Shown here in pieces: positions 8,030 to 16,128 of a stretch of DNA of 64,000 bases. The notes under the pieces are model-generated. The model did not search any database. It saw only the letters and a list, made by a program, of their open reading frames with translations, and was not told the DNA's origin. Positions within the stretch are counted from its first letter, which is position 1. Each line of letters starts with the position of its first letter. Where the stretch lies: assembly GCF_035762905.1 (NCBI RefSeq), contig NZ_DASUCC010000151.1, positions 1 through 64,000 of the forward strand. The letters run 5' to 3'. The position numbers were made by a program, and so were the translations under genes. The DNA comes from DASYTH01 sp035762905 (GTDB lineage Bacteria; Actinomycetota; Actinomycetes; Mycobacteriales; Pseudonocardiaceae).

Positions 8030-8929
8030 TTACAGTCCCGAGGTCCCGTCCAACACCGACTGCGCCACTTCCAACAGCGGCCGCTTCAACTCCGCTGCCC
8101 GGTTGGCCATCAGTTGGAACGCCTCGGCGCCGGTGGTGTGGTGGCGTTCGGCGAGGGTTCCTTTGGCCTGTTCGATGATGGCCTGGTTTGACAGTGCCAA
8201 CTCTAGTTGCGTGACGAACTGCTCCCGATGGGTCGCGGCGTGTTCGTGCAGGATCGCCACGGCGGCGAGATCGGCCAGTCCTTGCAGGATCCGGTCGTCG
8301 AATCCGCATACCCGGTCGACCCCGGGCAACACCAACGCGCCGAGGATATCGGAGCGGAGCCGCACCGGTGCGGCGTGCACGGTCGAGATTCCCATCCCAC
8401 GCGCGTGGTCGAACAGTTGCGGCCAGGCGGAGTCGATCTCGATCGGGACCGGGCCGGGTCCGTCCAGGTAGAGCCGGAAGAACTCCCGGAGTGGAGCATC
8501 GTCGGGCTCGACGGCGAGCAGCGTTCGCGGCCGCGCCAGGACGATACCGGCGGCGTCCACCGGCAACAGTGCCACGCAGCAGCGCAGCAGCGGGCGCAGG
8601 GTGTCGACCAGGGGCATTCCGTTCACCAGCGCGCTTGCGGTGGCCAGGAACGCCTCGACGACCCGCTGCTCGGCCCCGTGTCCGGTCGTGATCAGCCGGA
8701 CCGCCACGTCCCGGATCTGCGAGATCGCCCGGTCCACCTGACCGATCGCCGACCAGACCCGTTGCCGCGCTTGACCTTCCTGGTTGCGCTCGATCAGCGC
8801 AAGCACGCCGTGCAGCTCCATGCTGACCCCGAACAGGCACTGGACGGTGGGATCCAGCATGTCCACCTCGCTGGGAACCTGATCCATCCGGCCTGCCGTC
8901 TCCCCGGTTCGGAGTCCAGTGCGGCTCAT
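8030..8929 (-). CDS. GAF-ANTAR RNA-binding regulator with vestigial histidine-kinase helix
   Basis: About 299 residues. ANTAR proteins bind nascent RNA and act as antiterminators; the ANTAR helices are at the C-terminus (about 235-295, with SNQAIIEQAKGTLAERHHT and AFQLMANRAAELKRP). A GAF sensor domain occupies about 95-225. The N-terminal region is unusual. LDPTVQCLFGVSMELHG and RQRVWSAIGQVDRAISQIRD line up with HDHVIQRLFATGMSLQG and RRRVMTAVEQLDETVREIRT of the DevS-like kinase at 11243, but the phospho-accepting His is Leu. It therefore seems to carry a dead dimerisation helix from such a kinase. The start may be the ATG at 8929 or 8887. It is the last of three tandem ANTAR genes. Confidence 0.88.
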   Translation of the reverse strand: MSRTGLRTGETAGRMDQVPSEVDMLDPTVQCLFGVSMELHGVLALIERNQEGQARQRVWSAIGQVDRAISQIRDVAVRLITTGHGAEQRVVEAFLATASALVNGMPLVDTLRPLLRCCVALLPVDAAGIVLARPRTLLAVEPDDAPLREFFRLYLDGPGPVPIEIDSAWPQLFDHARGMGISTVHAAPVRLRSDILGALVLPGVDRVCGFDDRILQGLADLAAVAILHEHAATHREQFVTQLELALSNQAIIEQAKGTLAERHHTTGAEAFQLMANRAAELKRPLLEVAQSVLDGTSGL

Positions 8930-8978
8930 CGTGACGTGCAACTTGCACGAGGTCAACCGTCCGGTTGGCCGAGCACTG

Positions 8979-9704
8979 CTACCTGCCGCCGATCTCCGCC
9001 AGATCCGCCGAGCCGTGCACCACCTCGCTGGCCAGCTCACCCAGGTTCCGTCCGGTCCGCCTGGCGTAGGCCCGCAACCGCGCGTGCGCGTCGTCCACCG
9101 ACGTCCCGATGTGCTCGGCCAGCACGCCTTTCGCCTGGTCCAGCACCACCCGCTGGTTCAGTGCGGTCTGCAACTGCCCGAACACCAGGTCGCGGTCCCG
9201 CACCGTGCGCTCGTGCATGATCCCGATCGTGGCCACGTCGGCCAGCGCCTGCCCGAGGTCGATCGCCTCCTGCTCCAGCTCACCCGGCTGGCTGTCGAAC
9301 AGGTTCAGCCCGCCGATCAGCCCGTCCCGCAGCCGCATCGGCAGCGCGTGCGCCGACCCGAACCCGGCCGCCCGGGCCGCCGCCGCGAACTGCGGCCACC
9401 GGTCGGTCGCCGCGGCGAGATCACCGGCGTGCACCGCCCGACCCACCCGGTAGCAGTCCAGGCACGGCCCTTCCCGGTTCTGCAGCTGGAACAGCTCAAG
9501 CACTCGGCCCTGCTCGGTGGACGCCGCCACCAGCTTGAGCGTGCCGCGGTGGTCGGCGAGCAGCAGCCCGGCCGCGTCCACCTCGAGCAACTCCACGCAG
9601 CGTTTCGCCAGCAGCTCAAGAAAGTCCAGGACATCGAAGTCGGTCACCAGCCGGTCGGCCAGTGCCACGAAGGCCTCCCGGACCCGTCTATCCGACGCGT
9701 TCAT
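8979..9704 (-). CDS. GAF and ANTAR domain-containing regulator
   Basis: A 241-residue protein with an N-terminal GAF domain (about 10-160; CVELLEVDAAGLLLADHRG, then EGPCLDCYRVGRAVHAGDL) and a C-terminal ANTAR domain (about 165-235; LVFGQLQTALNQRVVLDQAKG, VLAEHIGTSVDDAHARLRAYA). In this family the GAF domain senses a ligand or redox state and the ANTAR three-helix bundle binds paired RNA hexaloops to prevent termination. The start ATG overlaps the stop of the upstream ANTAR gene (ATGA at 9701-9704), so translation is coupled. It is the middle of a three-gene array and the closest to the standard domain architecture. Its RNA targets are unknown. Confidence 0.92.
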   Translation of the reverse strand: MNASDRRVREAFVALADRLVTDFDVLDFLELLAKRCVELLEVDAAGLLLADHRGTLKLVAASTEQGRVLELFQLQNREGPCLDCYRVGRAVHAGDLAAATDRWPQFAAAARAAGFGSAHALPMRLRDGLIGGLNLFDSQPGELEQEAIDLGQALADVATIGIMHERTVRDRDLVFGQLQTALNQRVVLDQAKGVLAEHIGTSVDDAHARLRAYARRTGRNLGELASEVVHGSADLAEIGGR

Positions 9705-10471
9705 CTCCGCGGTTCCTCCCCGTTGGGCCGGTTGCCTTCGGCAGGCGGATTGCCCGCACCGCCTCCATCGAAGCGCAACCGCCGCCCGAGCACGTCCCTG
9801 GCCACCTCGACCAGCCGACGATCACGGGCGTACGCATAGGCACGCAACCGAACCAGCGCCTCCTCGACTCCCAATCCGAGCTGCACCGACACCATCCCGG
9901 CGGCCTGGTGCACCTCGGCGCGCCACTCGTCGAAGCCCCCGTCGACCAGGTCCGGGTAGGCGCCGGTGATCCCGCCCCGGTCGTCCAGCACCAGCAGCAG
10001 CGCCGCGTCCGCGAAGACCAGCGCGTCGGCCAACTCCTCGCCGGCCAGCCCACCCGCCCGGTCCCGGTACAGGTCCAGGACTCCGACCCGGACGGCGCCG
10101 AGCGCGAGCGGGAACGAGAACATCGCCAGCACCCCGCGCCGGGTGGCGGCCGGGGCGAACATCGGCCACCGGCAACGGCTCGCCGGGGCGGACAGGTCCG
10201 CCGCCAACACCGGTTCGGCGCCGGACATCGCGTCCGCGGACGGTCCCTCGCCCAGGGTGAACTGCAGCTCGGCCAACTCGGCGCTGTTGTCGTCGGTGGC
10301 GACCACGGGATCGTGCCGGCCGGACCCGCGCGTGATCGACAGACCGGCCCCCGTCGCGGCAACGGCCCGCGCGCACGCCGTACACACGTGCCGCAGTGAT
10401 GCCGATACCCCCTCCCGCTGTGCGTGTTCCGTGATCAGCGCCCAGGCCCTGACCACACGGTCCTGATCCAC
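9701..10471 (-). CDS. GAF and ANTAR domain-containing regulator
   Basis: A 256-residue protein, first gene of the three-gene ANTAR operon. The GAF region (about 20-165) contains CTACARAVAATGAGLSI and TLGEGPSADAM, typical of actinobacterial GAF-ANTAR proteins. The ANTAR domain (about 170-235) has EVHQAAGMVSVQLGLGVEEA and RLRAYAYARDRRLVEVARDV. A Gly/Pro-rich tail follows. Cysteines near residues 29-32 could contribute to redox sensing, but that is speculative. The gene is divergent from the CBS-BON gene across 154 bp containing two inverted repeats, which may control both directions. Confidence 0.92.
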   Translation of the reverse strand: MDQDRVVRAWALITEHAQREGVSASLRHVCTACARAVAATGAGLSITRGSGRHDPVVATDDNSAELAELQFTLGEGPSADAMSGAEPVLAADLSAPASRCRWPMFAPAATRRGVLAMFSFPLALGAVRVGVLDLYRDRAGGLAGEELADALVFADAALLLVLDDRGGITGAYPDLVDGGFDEWRAEVHQAAGMVSVQLGLGVEEALVRLRAYAYARDRRLVEVARDVLGRRLRFDGGGAGNPPAEGNRPNGEEPRR

Positions 10472-10527
10472 AGGCGAAAACCGCCTCGCCGCCTTCTCCG
10501 AATGACCTAGTGGGGCGGAACCCTATC

Positions 10528-10547
10528 CAGACCAGCCGACCGGTCTG
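10528..10547. promoter_or_regulatory. Inverted repeat in the divergent ANTAR / CBS promoter region
   Basis: CAGACC and GGTCTG form a perfect 6-bp inverted repeat around an 8-bp spacer, 57 bp upstream of the ANTAR gene start. It could be a transcription-factor site; the cognate factor is unknown. Confidence 0.35.
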
Positions 10548-10585
10548 AAATTCCGGGTGGATTTTGGGCTCGGGCGCGGTACTCC

Positions 10586-10608
10586 GAAGGTGACGTGGAG
10601 TCACCTTC
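10586..10608. promoter_or_regulatory. Perfect 9-bp inverted repeat just upstream of the CBS-BON gene
   Basis: GAAGGTGAC and GTCACCTTC flank a 5-base centre (GTGGA). The element ends 17 bp before the start codon and partly adjoins the ribosome site GGAGGAG. That position suits a repressor operator or an RNA hairpin masking the ribosome site. Confidence 0.5.
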
Positions 10609-10625
10609 CGCCGGAGGAGAAGGCC

Positions 10626-11189
10626 ATGCAGGCGCGCGACATCATGACCAGCCCGACCAGCACGGTGCGGGTCGGCACCACGGTTGCCGAGGCCACGGCG
10701 CTGTTGGCCGCGTGGGGATTCGGCGCGCTGCCGGTGGTGGACGAGGCCGAGCGCCTGGTCGGCGTGGTGACCGAGGGCGAGCTGGTGCGGTCAACGGCGC
10801 GGACCGTGGGGGAGGCGATGACCGCGCCGGCAGCCGCCGTCGGCCCGGACACGGAGCTGGTCGACCTGACCGTGGCCCTGCTCGGCCGGGGCCAGCCGTG
10901 CCTGCCGGTGATCGAGGCTGACCGGCTGGTCGGCGTGGTCACCCGAGCCGACCTGCTCCGGGTGGTGGCCCGGGACGACGCCGTGATCGCCAGGGACGTG
11001 TGGCGCCGGCTGATCGACTACAGCGGGCACGACCGCTGGCGGGTCGAGGTGCACGGTGGCGACGTCACCATCGCCTGTGCCGGGGGCGGTGGGTTCGCCG
11101 ACGAGACCGATCGGTTCGTGCTGGCGGCGCTCGCCGGGGCGGTGCCCGGCGTGCTGCGGGCGCGCACCGTCGCGGGCAAAGACGGCTGA
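10626..11189 (+). CDS. CBS-domain pair with C-terminal BON domain
   Basis: A 187-residue protein. Two CBS motifs at about 1-55 and 65-120 form one Bateman module (MTSPTSTVRVGTTVAEA, FGALPVVDEAERLVGVV; then MTAPAAAVGPDTEL, LPVIEADRLVGVVTRADLL). A BON-like domain follows (RWRVEVHGGDVTI to the C-terminus). Bateman modules bind adenosyl nucleotides, and BON domains are thought to bind membrane lipid or protein. Similar small CBS proteins are strongly DosR-induced in mycobacteria (Hrp1). A clear ribosome site (GGAGGAG) precedes ATG 10626. A paralogue with the same architecture is at 60897-61616. It lies 53 bp before devS and may be co-transcribed with it. Confidence 0.9.
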   Translation: MQARDIMTSPTSTVRVGTTVAEATALLAAWGFGALPVVDEAERLVGVVTEGELVRSTARTVGEAMTAPAAAVGPDTELVDLTVALLGRGQPCLPVIEADRLVGVVTRADLLRVVARDDAVIARDVWRRLIDYSGHDRWRVEVHGGDVTIACAGGGGFADETDRFVLAALAGAVPGVLRARTVAGKDG

Positions 11190-11242
11190 CGCGCGACTGG
11201 TCCAGCCTTCGCCGTCGTGGCATCGTTTGGCAGGAGGTCAGG

Positions 11243-12937
11243 ATGCTCGAGGAATCCGGGTCCGCGTCGCTGGCCGGTCTGCGACTGGACGAGTTGCTCG
11301 GCGAGGTGCAGGACCGGCTGGCCGAGATCGGCCGAACCCGGGACCGGTTGAAGGGTCTGCTGGACGCGGTGCTCGCGGTGGGCGCCGGCCTCGAACTGGA
11401 CGGCACCCTGCAGCGGATCATCCAGACCGCGCTGAAGCTGGTCGACGCCCGGTACGGGGCGCTTGGCGTGCTCAACGAGGAGGGCGGCCTGGCCAGGTTC
11501 GTCTACGTCGGCATCGACGAGGAGACCAGGGCGTCGATGGGGCACCTGCCCGAGGGAAAGGGTCTGCTCGGGGTGCTGATCGACCACCCGGAGCCGATCC
11601 GGTTGCCGGACTTGTCCAAGCACCCGGCGTCGGTCGGGTTCCCGGCCAACCATCCGCCGATGCGCAGCTTCCTCGGGGTGCCGGTCCGGGTGCGCGACGA
11701 GGTCTTCGGCAACCTCTACCTGACCGAGAAGCGGGGCGCCGCCGAGTTCACCGCCGACGACGAGACCGTACTGTCCGCGCTGGCCGCGGCGGCCGGGGTG
11801 GCGGTCGAGAACGCCCGGTTGTTCGAGGAGTCCCGGTTGCGGGAGCGCTGGCAGCAGGCATCGGCCGAGATCAACACGTTGCTGCTCGGCGGCGCGACCG
11901 GCGACGAGGCCATGCGGCTGATCGTGCGGCGGGTCCGCGAACTGTCCACTTCGGACTGTGCGGTGATCATGCTTGCGGTGCCGGGCGATCCGCTGGTGGT
12001 GTCGGCCGCCTCCGGTGCGGCCGCCGAGGAGCTGGTCGGCCTGACGGTGCCGGCCGCCGAGCCGGCGTTCGCCGGGGTGGTGACCGCCGGCACCGCGCGG
12101 CTCATTCCGGATCTGATGCAGGCGCTGCCCGGCGGGCTCGGTCTGGGCGCCGAGACCTACGGGCCCGCGCTGGCCGTCCCGCTCGGCGCGGCCAGCCAGA
12201 CCAGCGGTCTGCTGCTTGCCTTGCGCACCAAGGGTTCCGCTCAGTTCGCCGAGGAACAGGTGCCGGTGCTCGCCTCGTTCGCCGACCAGATCGCGCTGGC
12301 CCTCGAACTCGCCGGCAAGCAGCGCACCCAGCGCCAGCTCGACCTGCTCGCCGACCGCGACCGGATCGCCGGGGACCTGCACGACCACGTGATCCAGCGA
12401 CTGTTCGCGACCGGGATGAGCCTGCAGGGCGGGGTGCGCCGGATCAGCGACCCGGATGCGCGCCGCCGGGTGATGACCGCGGTCGAGCAGTTGGACGAGA
12501 CGGTGCGGGAGATCCGCACGGCGATCTTCGACCTGCACACCAGCGCCGACGACCGGGCCGGCAGCCTGCGCAGGCGGATGCTGGACACCGTGGCGCAGAC
12601 CGGAGCCGGCGCGCCGGTGACGCCGTCCCTGCGGATCAACGGCGCGGTGGACACCCTGGTCCCGCCGGACATCGGCGAGCATGCGCTTGCGGTGCTGCGC
12701 GAGGCGGTGAGCAACGCGGTCCGGCACGCCGCGGCGAAGAGCATCGTGGTCACCGTCGAAGCCGCCGACGAGCTGATCATCGACGTGCTCGACGACGGGA
12801 TCGGGATGCCGGAGAAGGTGGCCAGGAGCGGGCTGCTCGGCGTCGCGCACCGGGCCGCGCAGTGCGCCGGCAGCGCGACGGTGACCGCCGGCCCACGCGG
12901 CGGAACCCGGCTCACCTGGCGGGTTCCGTTGCGCTAG
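11243..12937 (+). CDS. DevS/DosS-like GAF-GAF sensor histidine kinase
   Basis: A 564-residue soluble kinase with two GAF domains (about 55-200 and 215-355), a HisKA_3 dimerisation domain with phospho-acceptor His380 (DLHDHVIQRLF), and a HATPase domain at the C-terminus (NAVRHAAAKSIVV, DDGIGMP, GGTRLTW). In mycobacterial DosS/DosT the first GAF binds haem through a His. Here the segment NHPPMRSFLGVPVRVRDEVFG is well conserved, with His137 a likely equivalent, so an oxygen/NO/redox sensor is plausible. The start at ATG 11243 has an AGGAGG site. It faces, tail to tail, a DevR-type regulator whose stop overlaps by 4 bp, rather than forming the usual devRS operon. Confidence 0.93.
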   Translation: MLEESGSASLAGLRLDELLGEVQDRLAEIGRTRDRLKGLLDAVLAVGAGLELDGTLQRIIQTALKLVDARYGALGVLNEEGGLARFVYVGIDEETRASMGHLPEGKGLLGVLIDHPEPIRLPDLSKHPASVGFPANHPPMRSFLGVPVRVRDEVFGNLYLTEKRGAAEFTADDETVLSALAAAAGVAVENARLFEESRLRERWQQASAEINTLLLGGATGDEAMRLIVRRVRELSTSDCAVIMLAVPGDPLVVSAASGAAAEELVGLTVPAAEPAFAGVVTAGTARLIPDLMQALPGGLGLGAETYGPALAVPLGAASQTSGLLLALRTKGSAQFAEEQVPVLASFADQIALALELAGKQRTQRQLDLLADRDRIAGDLHDHVIQRLFATGMSLQGGVRRISDPDARRRVMTAVEQLDETVREIRTAIFDLHTSADDRAGSLRRRMLDTVAQTGAGAPVTPSLRINGAVDTLVPPDIGEHALAVLREAVSNAVRHAAAKSIVVTVEAADELIIDVLDDGIGMPEKVARSGLLGVAHRAAQCAGSATVTAGPRGGTRLTWRVPLR

Positions 12938-13569
12938 AGCGGTTTGGGCAGTCGGGCGGCGAGCACGGCAGCCTGGGTGCGGCGCTGCACGCCCAGCTTG
13001 GCGAGCAGGTGCGAGACGTAGTTCTTCACGGTCTTCTCGGCGAGGTAGAGGCGTTCGCCGATCTGGCGGTTGGTCAGCCCCTCGCCGACCAGGTTGAGCA
13101 CCGCGCGTTCCTGGTCGGTCAGCTCGGAAAGCGGGTTGTGCCGGTCGCGGTCGCGCTGAATCCGGCTCAGTACGGCCGAAGTGGCGCGCGGGTCGAGCAG
13201 GGAGCCACCGGTGCCGACGGTGCGCAGCGCGGAGAGCAGGTCGCTGCCGAGCACCTCCTTGAGCACGAAGCCGCCGGCCCCGGCCATGATCGCGTCGAAC
13301 ATCGCCTCGTCGTCCGGGAACGAGGTGAGCATCAGGCAGTTCAGATCGGGCATCCGGGACCGCAGCTCCCGGCACAGCTCGATTCCGTTGCCGTCCGGCA
13401 TGCGCACGTCGAGCACGGCCACATCCGGTTCGCAGTGCGGAATCCAGGCCAGGGCCTCGGCGACCGAGGACGCTTCCCCGATCACCTCCAGATCCGGTTC
13501 GAACTCGACCAGATCCGAGATCCCGCGTCGCACGATCTCGTGGTCGTCGACCAGAAAGATCCGTACCAC
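12934..13569 (-). CDS. NarL/DevR-type two-component response regulator (copy 2)
   Basis: A 211-residue regulator: receiver with Asp8-Asp9 and phospho-acceptor Asp54 (VAVLDVRMPDGNG), conserved Lys in GFVLKEVLG, and a LuxR-type HTH (GLTNRQIGERLYLAEKTVKN). It is very similar throughout to the regulator at 2698-3345, so the two arose by duplication. The GTG at 13569 has GGGAG upstream and yields VVRIFLVDDH. It is the likely partner of the convergent DevS-like kinase. A DosR-like palindrome 90 bp upstream suggests that it regulates itself, as DosR does. Confidence 0.93.
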   Translation of the reverse strand: MVRIFLVDDHEIVRRGISDLVEFEPDLEVIGEASSVAEALAWIPHCEPDVAVLDVRMPDGNGIELCRELRSRMPDLNCLMLTSFPDDEAMFDAIMAGAGGFVLKEVLGSDLLSALRTVGTGGSLLDPRATSAVLSRIQRDRDRHNPLSELTDQERAVLNLVGEGLTNRQIGERLYLAEKTVKNYVSHLLAKLGVQRRTQAAVLAARLPKPL

Positions 13570-13658
13570 AGGCAACTCCCATGATGATCCGACGATTGCT
13601 CCGACGAGGCTACGCGGGGTTTTCCGCCGGCACAGGCGTCGTGTGACCCGCATGTGCA

Positions 13659-13688
13659 GGGTCCAAGGTCCCGGTTCCGACCGGGACC
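13659..13688. promoter_or_regulatory. DosR-like box and overlapping palindrome upstream of devR2
   Basis: GGGTCCAAGGTCCC at 13659-13672 follows the GGGNC-N4-GTCCC pattern and lies 90 bp before the devR2 start. Overlapping it, GGTCCCGG and CCGGGACC form a perfect 8-bp inverted repeat at 13667-13688 with a 6-bp centre. Paired or overlapping sites are common at DosR promoters. The region 13570-13889 holds no gene and serves two divergent promoters. Confidence 0.5.
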
Positions 13689-13889
13689 TGCCGCCGGCGC
13701 AGGCGGTTCGGCCGGTCCGATCGGGCCGGGTCGGCTGCCCGATCGGACATGGTGCGGCCCGGCGTGGATCGGCGGGCCGGCCGGCGGCTCAGATAACACG
13801 TGAGGAATTCGAGAGGCATCCGAGCGGGTCGCGGGCGCGGCGGGCGGCACCGTCTCGGCCGGCCCGCACCGGGGCTGGAGTGGATCATC

Positions 13890-15101
13890 GTGTGCGAGCC
13901 CGGCAGCGGGGGCCGGCACCGTACCGGTGCGGGGGTCAGTGGCGGCGTGCTCGCCGCGGGTGTGGTCCTGGCGGCCACCTCCGCGGCGGCGCCCGCCGTC
14001 GCACCGTCCGGCCCGCCCAACGCTCCGCAGCCGGTGGACCAGGAACGGGCGGTGGTCGCGGACCACCGTGGCGGGAACTGGATTCCCGATCGGATTCCCA
14101 CCGAGGGACCGGATCAGGGCGTGGTGCTCGACGCCGACATCGAGTCCACAGTGGACGATTCGGGTCCCGGTCCGATGATCCCGGCGGTGTTCACCGGGGA
14201 CATTCCGACCACGGTGCTGGACGCCTACCGGCGCGCCCGGGACGCGATCAACCTGGCCCAGCCCGGCTGCCGGCTGCCACTGGAGCTGCTCGCCGCGATC
14301 GGCAAGGTGGAGACCGGGCACGCGCGCGGCGGCCAGGTCGACACCAACGGCAACACGATGCGCCCGATCCTCGGACCGGCGTTGAACGGCAACGGGTTCG
14401 CCGCGATCGCCGACACCGACGGCGGCGCGCTGGACGGCGACACCACCTGGGACCGCGCGGTCGGCCCGATGCAGTTCATTCCCGGCACCTGGCGGCGCTG
14501 GGCCTCCGACGGCAACGGCGACCGCCGGTCCGATCCGCACAACGTCTACGACGCGAGCCTGGCCGCCGCGCGCTACCTGTGCGCCGCCAACCGCGACCTG
14601 GGCACCCCGGAGGGGCTGGACGCGGCGATCCTGAGCTACAACCACTCGACCAGCTACCGGAACCTGGTGCTGCGCTGGATGCAGAATTATCGGGGCGGCA
14701 CCGTGGTGGTCCCGGACGCGACCGGTCTGCCGCCGGTGGTGATCGTTCCGACCGTGCCGCCAGCCGGACCGCCCGCCGCGCCGGGGACCACGACACCCGC
14801 GCCGCCGGCCACCACCGCGCCGAACCCGCCGGTGACCACGACGCCCACGCCGCCGGCACCCACGACCACCACGCCGGCCCCACCGACCACGACCGAACCG
14901 CCGGCCACACCGAACACAACCGAACCGCCGGCCACACCGAACACCACCACGACGGCCCCGCCGACCACCGAACCGGCGCCGCCGGCCAGCACCGAGCCGG
15001 CCCCGCCGACGTCGACCACCGCGCCGGTCACCGGACTGGTCGGTGGCCTGGTGTGCGGCGTGGCCGGGCTGCTCGACCCGGTGCTGCCGGCGTGTGACTG
15101 A
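13890..15101 (+). CDS. Secreted lytic transglycosylase (SLT/RlpA-MltB-like) with Thr/Pro-rich tail
   Basis: About 403 residues from the GTG at 13890 (a GTG at 13800 is an alternative but has no ribosome site). A signal peptide ends near TSAAAPAVA. The catalytic domain (about 100-265) shows LELLAAIGKVETGHARGG with the catalytic Glu, then AVGPMQFIPGTWRRW and YDASLAAARYLCAA, matching actinobacterial murein transglycosylases that cleave peptidoglycan without hydrolysis. The remaining roughly 130 residues are Pro/Thr repeats (TTTPAPPATT-like), a wall-spanning or flexible tail, ending in GLVGGLVCGVAGLLDPVLPACD with two cysteines. It is divergent from devR2. Confidence 0.87.
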   Translation: MCEPGSGGRHRTGAGVSGGVLAAGVVLAATSAAAPAVAPSGPPNAPQPVDQERAVVADHRGGNWIPDRIPTEGPDQGVVLDADIESTVDDSGPGPMIPAVFTGDIPTTVLDAYRRARDAINLAQPGCRLPLELLAAIGKVETGHARGGQVDTNGNTMRPILGPALNGNGFAAIADTDGGALDGDTTWDRAVGPMQFIPGTWRRWASDGNGDRRSDPHNVYDASLAAARYLCAANRDLGTPEGLDAAILSYNHSTSYRNLVLRWMQNYRGGTVVVPDATGLPPVVIVPTVPPAGPPAAPGTTTPAPPATTAPNPPVTTTPTPPAPTTTTPAPPTTTEPPATPNTTEPPATPNTTTTAPPTTEPAPPASTEPAPPTSTTAPVTGLVGGLVCGVAGLLDPVLPACD

Positions 15102-15132
15102 CCGGCACTGCCCAACGAGTGCGGAGAAAGGG

Positions 15133-16107
15133 ATGGTCACCGTGCGGATCGCGACCTTCAACATCGAGAACTTCGACGAGACGGCGCCGGGCGCCAAGCC
15201 GTCACTGGCCGAGCGAATCGAGCTGATGCGCCCGCAGATCGTCCGGCTGCGCGCGGACGTGGTCTGCTTCCAGGAGGTGCACGGCCAGGAGCGGGCCGGG
15301 CAACCGCGGGACCTGCTCGCCCTGAAGGAGCTGTTGAAGGGGACCAACCTCGACGGCGCCACGCTGGTCAGCACCCGCACCGGCGACGGCGTCTACAACG
15401 AGCGCAACCTGGTCGTGGCCACGCATCTGCCGGTGCTCGCGTTCCGTCAGCTGCGCAACGACCTGGTCGCCATGCCGCTCTACCGGCGGCTGACCGCGGT
15501 CCCGGCCGATACCGCCGCCGTGGAGATCGCCGTCGAGCGGCCGGTGCTGCATGTCGAGCTGGACCTGGCCGGCAGCCGGCTGCACGTGATCAACGTGCAC
15601 CTGAAGTCCAAGATCCCCACCGACATCCCTGGCCAGAAGATCGACGCATTCACCTGGCGCAGCGCCGAATCCTGGGCCGAGGGGTTCTTCATCTCATCGA
15701 TGAAGCGGATGAGCCAGGCACTCGAGGTGCGCAGGCTGGTCGAGCAGATCCTCACCGCCGATGAGGCTGCCCGCATCGTGGTGGCCGGCGACTTCAACGC
15801 CAGCCCGGACGACGTGCCGGTGCAGGCCATCCGCGGCGACGTGGAGAACACCGGCAACGGCGCGCTGGCCGGCCGGGTGCTGGTCCCGATCGAGCAGACG
15901 ATCGCCGCGCCGGCCCGCTACACGCTGTTCCACCATGGCCGGGGCGAGATGCTGGACCACCTGCTGATCACCCGCAACCTGCTCGCCAACTACCGCGGGT
16001 CGGAGATCCACAACGAGCTGCTGCACGACGAGTCGGCCGCCTTCGCCGAGGACAAGAAGTACCCGGAGTCCGACCACGCACCGGTGGTCGCCACCTTCGA
16101 GTTCTGA
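15133..16107 (+). CDS. Endonuclease/exonuclease/phosphatase-family hydrolase
   Basis: A 324-residue metal-dependent hydrolase of the DNase I/AP-endonuclease fold. Family motifs are in order: FNIENF (metal-binding Asn), VVCFQEVHGQE (metal Glu), NVHLKSK, VVAGDFNASPDDV (catalytic Asp-Asn) and SDHAPVVATF (catalytic Asp-His). No signal peptide is seen, so it acts in the cytoplasm unless exported another way. The substrate, nucleic acid or a phosphoester, cannot be fixed from these motifs. ATG 15133 has GGAGAAAGG upstream and follows the transglycosylase by 31 bp; the pair may be co-transcribed. It converges on the conservon. Confidence 0.88.
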   Translation: MVTVRIATFNIENFDETAPGAKPSLAERIELMRPQIVRLRADVVCFQEVHGQERAGQPRDLLALKELLKGTNLDGATLVSTRTGDGVYNERNLVVATHLPVLAFRQLRNDLVAMPLYRRLTAVPADTAAVEIAVERPVLHVELDLAGSRLHVINVHLKSKIPTDIPGQKIDAFTWRSAESWAEGFFISSMKRMSQALEVRRLVEQILTADEAARIVVAGDFNASPDDVPVQAIRGDVENTGNGALAGRVLVPIEQTIAAPARYTLFHHGRGEMLDHLLITRNLLANYRGSEIHNELLHDESAAFAEDKKYPESDHAPVVATFEF

Positions 16108-16128
16108 CCGCCGAGTTCTGACCAGCCG

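Noticed and set aside
6475..8178. Plus-strand frame with Gly/Ala/Ser repeats resembling PE-PGRS proteins
   Set aside because: The repeats are the 21-bp minisatellite read through. The frame begins antisense to the DUF222 pseudogene and has no credible start.
7059..8948. Minus-strand frame giving PAPELPTP-like Pro/Ala repeats
   Set aside because: It is out of frame with the GAF-ANTAR gene and is produced by the same minisatellite; no start or domain supports it.
10511..10524. GGGGCGGAACCCTA as a DosR box before the CBS-BON gene
   Set aside because: The right half-site does not match GTCCC and the centre spacing is wrong.
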